This document shows positions 4,991-7,322 of a stretch of 7,322 nucleotides of DNA, piece after piece. The notes under the pieces are model-generated. The model was not told the origin of the DNA, did no database searches, and worked only from the letters and a program-made list of their open reading frames with translations. Source of the DNA: Thermomicrobiaceae bacterium (GTDB lineage: Bacteria; Chloroflexota; Chloroflexia; Thermomicrobiales; Thermomicrobiaceae); assembly GCA_007122555.1 (NCBI GenBank), contig SKTL01000397.1:1-7322 (forward strand), written 5' to 3'. The translations under genes and the position numbers were made by a program. Numbering within the stretch: the stretch's first letter is position 1; each line of letters starts with the position of its first letter.

Positions 4991-6574
4991 ATGATGACTG
5001 AGCTACTCGGCCGTCTTGGCCGCTATCTGATCCAGTGCGTGACGATTGATAGCCGGACACTTGCGGTGTTCCGGATAGCTATCGGGCTGCTCATCATCGG
5101 CGATATCCTGGCGCGTGCGAGCACGTTCACCTTTTTCTACACTGAAGACGGAGTCGTCCCGCAAGAGCTCGCCGAATCTCGGACTGTCGACGGCGCGTTC
5201 TCCTTCTTCTTCTACACGCAAGACCCCACAATTATCGCGCTCCTGTTTCTAATCCATGCGCTGGTCGCGATCCAGTTGATGATCGGATACAAGACGACGT
5301 TCGCGATGATCCTGTCATTCCTGTTCGTCATCTCGCTCGATCACCACAATCCGCTGATTCTGAGCCATGCAGATACGCTGTTCCGGCTTCTCTGTTTCTG
5401 GGCGATCTTCATCCCGCTGGGAGAGCGCTGGTCAATTGACGCGCTGCAACGGGATCGGGAACCCAGAATGTCCGTCGCAAGCCTGGGGACCGCGGCGATT
5501 CTTCTCCAGATGGTCTACATGTACACCATCAACGGCATCCACAAGATCAATGGGCCGCTCTGGAACTCTCGCGAAGCCACCCCGCTGATTTTCGGCCTCG
5601 ACGATATGACGTATTTTCTGGCGGGGCCGATGCGCCAGTATCCGGTCATGCTCGAGATCCTCGGAACGATGTGGTACTTCCTGCTGGTGATGTCGCTTCT
5701 CCTGCTCTTCCTGCAAGGTCGCTCGCGTTACGCGATGGCGATCCTGATCTTCGGCGCGCACCTCTCGTTTACCATCACCGTGCGGATCGGCGCGTTTGGC
5801 TGGGTTGGCATGTCCGGGGTAATGCTCTTTCTGCCAGCGATCTTCTGGGAAGACTTGAACGCACTCTCCAGACGGTTGACTATCCGCGAGAGAGTCGTGG
5901 CGCCTGTTCATAATGCACTCTCGGCGTTTGGCGAACGCGCAGCGAGTACGTTACCGAAGTTGCAACCAAAACTCTCCGTCCCACCTGTTGTCCGCGACGG
6001 AGCGTTCGACGTCGGCATGACGTTCCTCATCATGTCTCTCTTCGTCTTTCCGACAATCTGGTTCCTGGAGGACGAGGACGTAGTCGAATGGGAACGCAGC
6101 AGTGTCGAGCAGCGGATTGAAGAAGAATTCCGGAAGATCGGCGTTCGGCAGTCGCAATGGACGGTGTTCGCGCCGAACCCACGAACAACAGATCGCTGGT
6201 ACGTTTTCCCGGCGCGAACCGCAGATGGTGAGTTGCTTGACGTCTACAACGATCGGCCGTTTTCGTTTGAACGACCCTACGACGAGCTCCAGAACATCTA
6301 CGGGAATTATCGTGAGCGTTTCTACATGAACACGATTCGACGCGCGGGAGAACGCGGCTCCCCGCCGGGCTATCTTGTCGACTGGATATGTCGGGACTAC
6401 GCCGAGCGCGGGATCGAACTGACCCAGATCGACATGTACGTGATCAACGAACGCGTTACGCGAGAGACCATTGACGATCACGCAAATCGCGAATCATGGA
6501 GTGATCTGATGTCCTCTCACGCCTGCGAGGGACACACTCCGGAGGAGATCGATCTCCCCGAAGACCCGCCGTGA
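4991..6574 (+). CDS. HTTM domain membrane protein (gamma-carboxylase related)
   Basis: 527 residues, polytopic inner-membrane protein. The in-frame TAG at 4976 limits the start to the ATG at 4991 or 4994; no clear ribosome binding site precedes them. Residues ~20-290 match the HTTM (horizontally transferred transmembrane) pattern: SRTLAVFRIAIGLLIIGD, FYTEDGVVPQ, LLFLIHALVAIQLMIGYKTTFA, NPLILSHADTLFRLLCFWAIFIPLGERWSID. About eight hydrophobic segments lie here and one more at ~339-359. HTTM is related to the membrane part of vitamin K-dependent gamma-glutamyl carboxylase. YTINGIHKINGPLW aligns by eye with the YFIAGVKKLDADW region I recall from the human enzyme, putting K185 where the catalytic Lys218 sits. 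The C-terminal ~150 residues form a soluble domain (WTVFAPNPRTTDRWYVF, then YLVDWICRDY) typical of bacterial HTTM proteins. Carboxylase activity is not shown for this family; the substrate is unknown. Confidence 0.9.
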   Translation: MMTELLGRLGRYLIQCVTIDSRTLAVFRIAIGLLIIGDILARASTFTFFYTEDGVVPQELAESRTVDGAFSFFFYTQDPTIIALLFLIHALVAIQLMIGYKTTFAMILSFLFVISLDHHNPLILSHADTLFRLLCFWAIFIPLGERWSIDALQRDREPRMSVASLGTAAILLQMVYMYTINGIHKINGPLWNSREATPLIFGLDDMTYFLAGPMRQYPVMLEILGTMWYFLLVMSLLLLFLQGRSRYAMAILIFGAHLSFTITVRIGAFGWVGMSGVMLFLPAIFWEDLNALSRRLTIRERVVAPVHNALSAFGERAASTLPKLQPKLSVPPVVRDGAFDVGMTFLIMSLFVFPTIWFLEDEDVVEWERSSVEQRIEEEFRKIGVRQSQWTVFAPNPRTTDRWYVFPARTADGELLDVYNDRPFSFERPYDELQNIYGNYRERFYMNTIRRAGERGSPPGYLVDWICRDYAERGIELTQIDMYVINERVTRETIDDHANRESWSDLMSSHACEGHTPEEIDLPEDPP

Positions 6575-6599
6575 TCCTGACCCCGGTTCCAACACAAAC

Positions 6600-6628
6600 T
6601 TGATGCGGTTCACATCCTGATGTGTAAT
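6600..6628 (+). promoter_or_regulatory. Promoter candidate with overlapping dyad, PHP gene
   Basis: TTGATG (6600-6605) and TGTAAT (6623-6628) are 17 bases apart, matching the consensus at four and five of six positions; transcription would start near 6635. A perfect dyad, CACATC-CT-GATGTG (6611-6624), fills the spacer and enters the -10 box, an operator-like position. Between the HTTM stop at 6574 and this site I see no T-tailed hairpin. Confidence 0.45.
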
Positions 6629-6681
6629 GCTGGCGCCAAACGCGTCGCCCGTTCACGCAGAGAGATTGGACCGTAGAACGA

Positions 6682-7322
6682 ATGAATCAGCTCCCCTTTA
6701 GCGGGCCAGGTCGCTTCTATCGCGGCAATATCCATACTCACTGCGATATTTCTGACGGACAAGTACCGCTCGAAGACGCCATCGCGGCGTACCGGCGTAA
6801 CGGGTACGATTTCGTCGCGATGACCGATCACTTCCTGCACGCGTTCGACTTTCCGGTGACTGATACCCGACACTTCAGAACTCGAGATTTTACGACCCTG
6901 CTGGGGGCGGAGCTCCATGCGCCGTCGTTGGAAAACGGAGAACCCTGGCACATCCTGGCGGTGGGCCTGCCGCTCGATTTCGCGCCGGCAACTGAAGATG
7001 AAGACGGCCCGACGCTCGCCAGCCGCGCATACGAGGCCGGCGCCTTCGTAGGAATCGCCCATCCCGCCTGGTACGGAATGACGCGGGCCGACGTTGACAC
7101 CATGGCGGCAGCCCACGCGGTCGAAATCTTCAACCAGGGATGCGCCGCCGACAGCGATCGCGGTGAAAGCTGGCACCTCGCCGATCTCATGCTCACGTCC
7201 GGGCGACGGCTGACGGCGTTTGGCGCTGACGACGCCCATTTCCGAGAATCGCACCCGGACATGTTCGGCGCCTGGACGATGGTCAGAGCCGAAGATCTCG
7301 ATCCAGATGCGCTTCTGTCGTC
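6682..7322 (+). CDS. PHP-domain metallohydrolase, CehA/McbA-like (3' partial)
   Basis: The frame runs from the ATG at 6682 off the right edge, with 213 residues visible. It is the first start after the in-frame TAA at 6625, and no GTG or TTG lies between; the ribosome binding site is weak. The PHP metal-binding motifs appear in order: IHTH with the following SDG (H18, H20, D25), MTDH (D49, H50), GAELH (E77), WH (H90), IAHP (H127) and GADDAHF (D184, H186). The order and spacing fit the PHP (polymerase and histidinol phosphatase) fold, a distorted barrel that binds two or three metal ions and hydrolyses phosphoesters or related bonds. The RFYRGNIHTH opening and GADDAHF...GAW ending recall CehA/McbA-type single-domain hydrolases rather than DNA polymerase X or histidinol phosphatase, by eye only. 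It is probably cytoplasmic, as no signal peptide is seen. Substrate unknown. Confidence 0.93.
   Translation, partial: MNQLPFSGPGRFYRGNIHTHCDISDGQVPLEDAIAAYRRNGYDFVAMTDHFLHAFDFPVTDTRHFRTRDFTTLLGAELHAPSLENGEPWHILAVGLPLDFAPATEDEDGPTLASRAYEAGAFVGIAHPAWYGMTRADVDTMAAAHAVEIFNQGCAADSDRGESWHLADLMLTSGRRLTAFGADDAHFRESHPDMFGAWTMVRAEDLDPDALLS

Noticed and set aside
6544..6557. Palindrome GGAGATCGATCTCC near the end of the HTTM gene
   Set aside because: It lies inside the coding sequence (EEIDLPE), has no loop and no T run, and is explained by codon usage.

Overview
All genes in this window lie on the + strand, and most gaps between them carry their own promoter-like or terminator-like signals, so it reads as a row of single transcription units rather than one operon. 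The moderately GC-rich composition and the gene families fit a Chloroflexota-type bacterium, perhaps near Thermomicrobia. The clues are a VQYFERxRxExxP-type module, a ScyD/ScyE-like propeller outside any visible scytonemin locus, a solitary HNH protein of the 'VLVLNSNYEPLNV' type, and an HTTM membrane protein. This placement is inferred from remembered family patterns, not from a search.

Layout. (1) 3-1202: the 3' part of a secreted-type protein, a short YFER module joined by a Pro-rich linker to a ScyD/ScyE-like beta-propeller, followed by a strong intrinsic terminator (1224-1263). (2) 1325-2018: an extended -10 promoter and a zinc-finger HNH endonuclease. (3) 2126-3412: serS, seryl-tRNA synthetase, with a strong ribosome binding site. 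(4) 3477-3832: a promoter candidate, tRNA-Ser(TGA), tRNA-Ser(GCT) and an intrinsic terminator. (5) 3991-4794: an unrecognised membrane-anchored protein with a Pro-Thr linker; it starts at an internal ATG with a good ribosome binding site. (6) 4991-6574: an HTTM-domain membrane protein related to vitamin K-dependent gamma-carboxylase. (7) 6682 to the right edge: a PHP-domain metallohydrolase, cut off by the window end, with a promoter candidate overlapped by a dyad.

The clearest functional link is the serine-decoding block. SerRS is followed by two serine tRNAs that together can read most or all serine codons (UCN by UGA with wobble or modification, AGY by GCU). Two similar hairpins (17 of 19 positions identical) sit before serS and before the tRNAs, and could be shared control elements or scattered repeats. 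The other genes are neighbours without an obvious common pathway. I do not see a defence island, CRISPR array, insertion sequence or clearly new multi-gene system here. The best leads are the serS/tRNA-Ser block with its hairpins, and the conservation in the HTTM protein of the lysine that corresponds to the gamma-carboxylase catalytic base.
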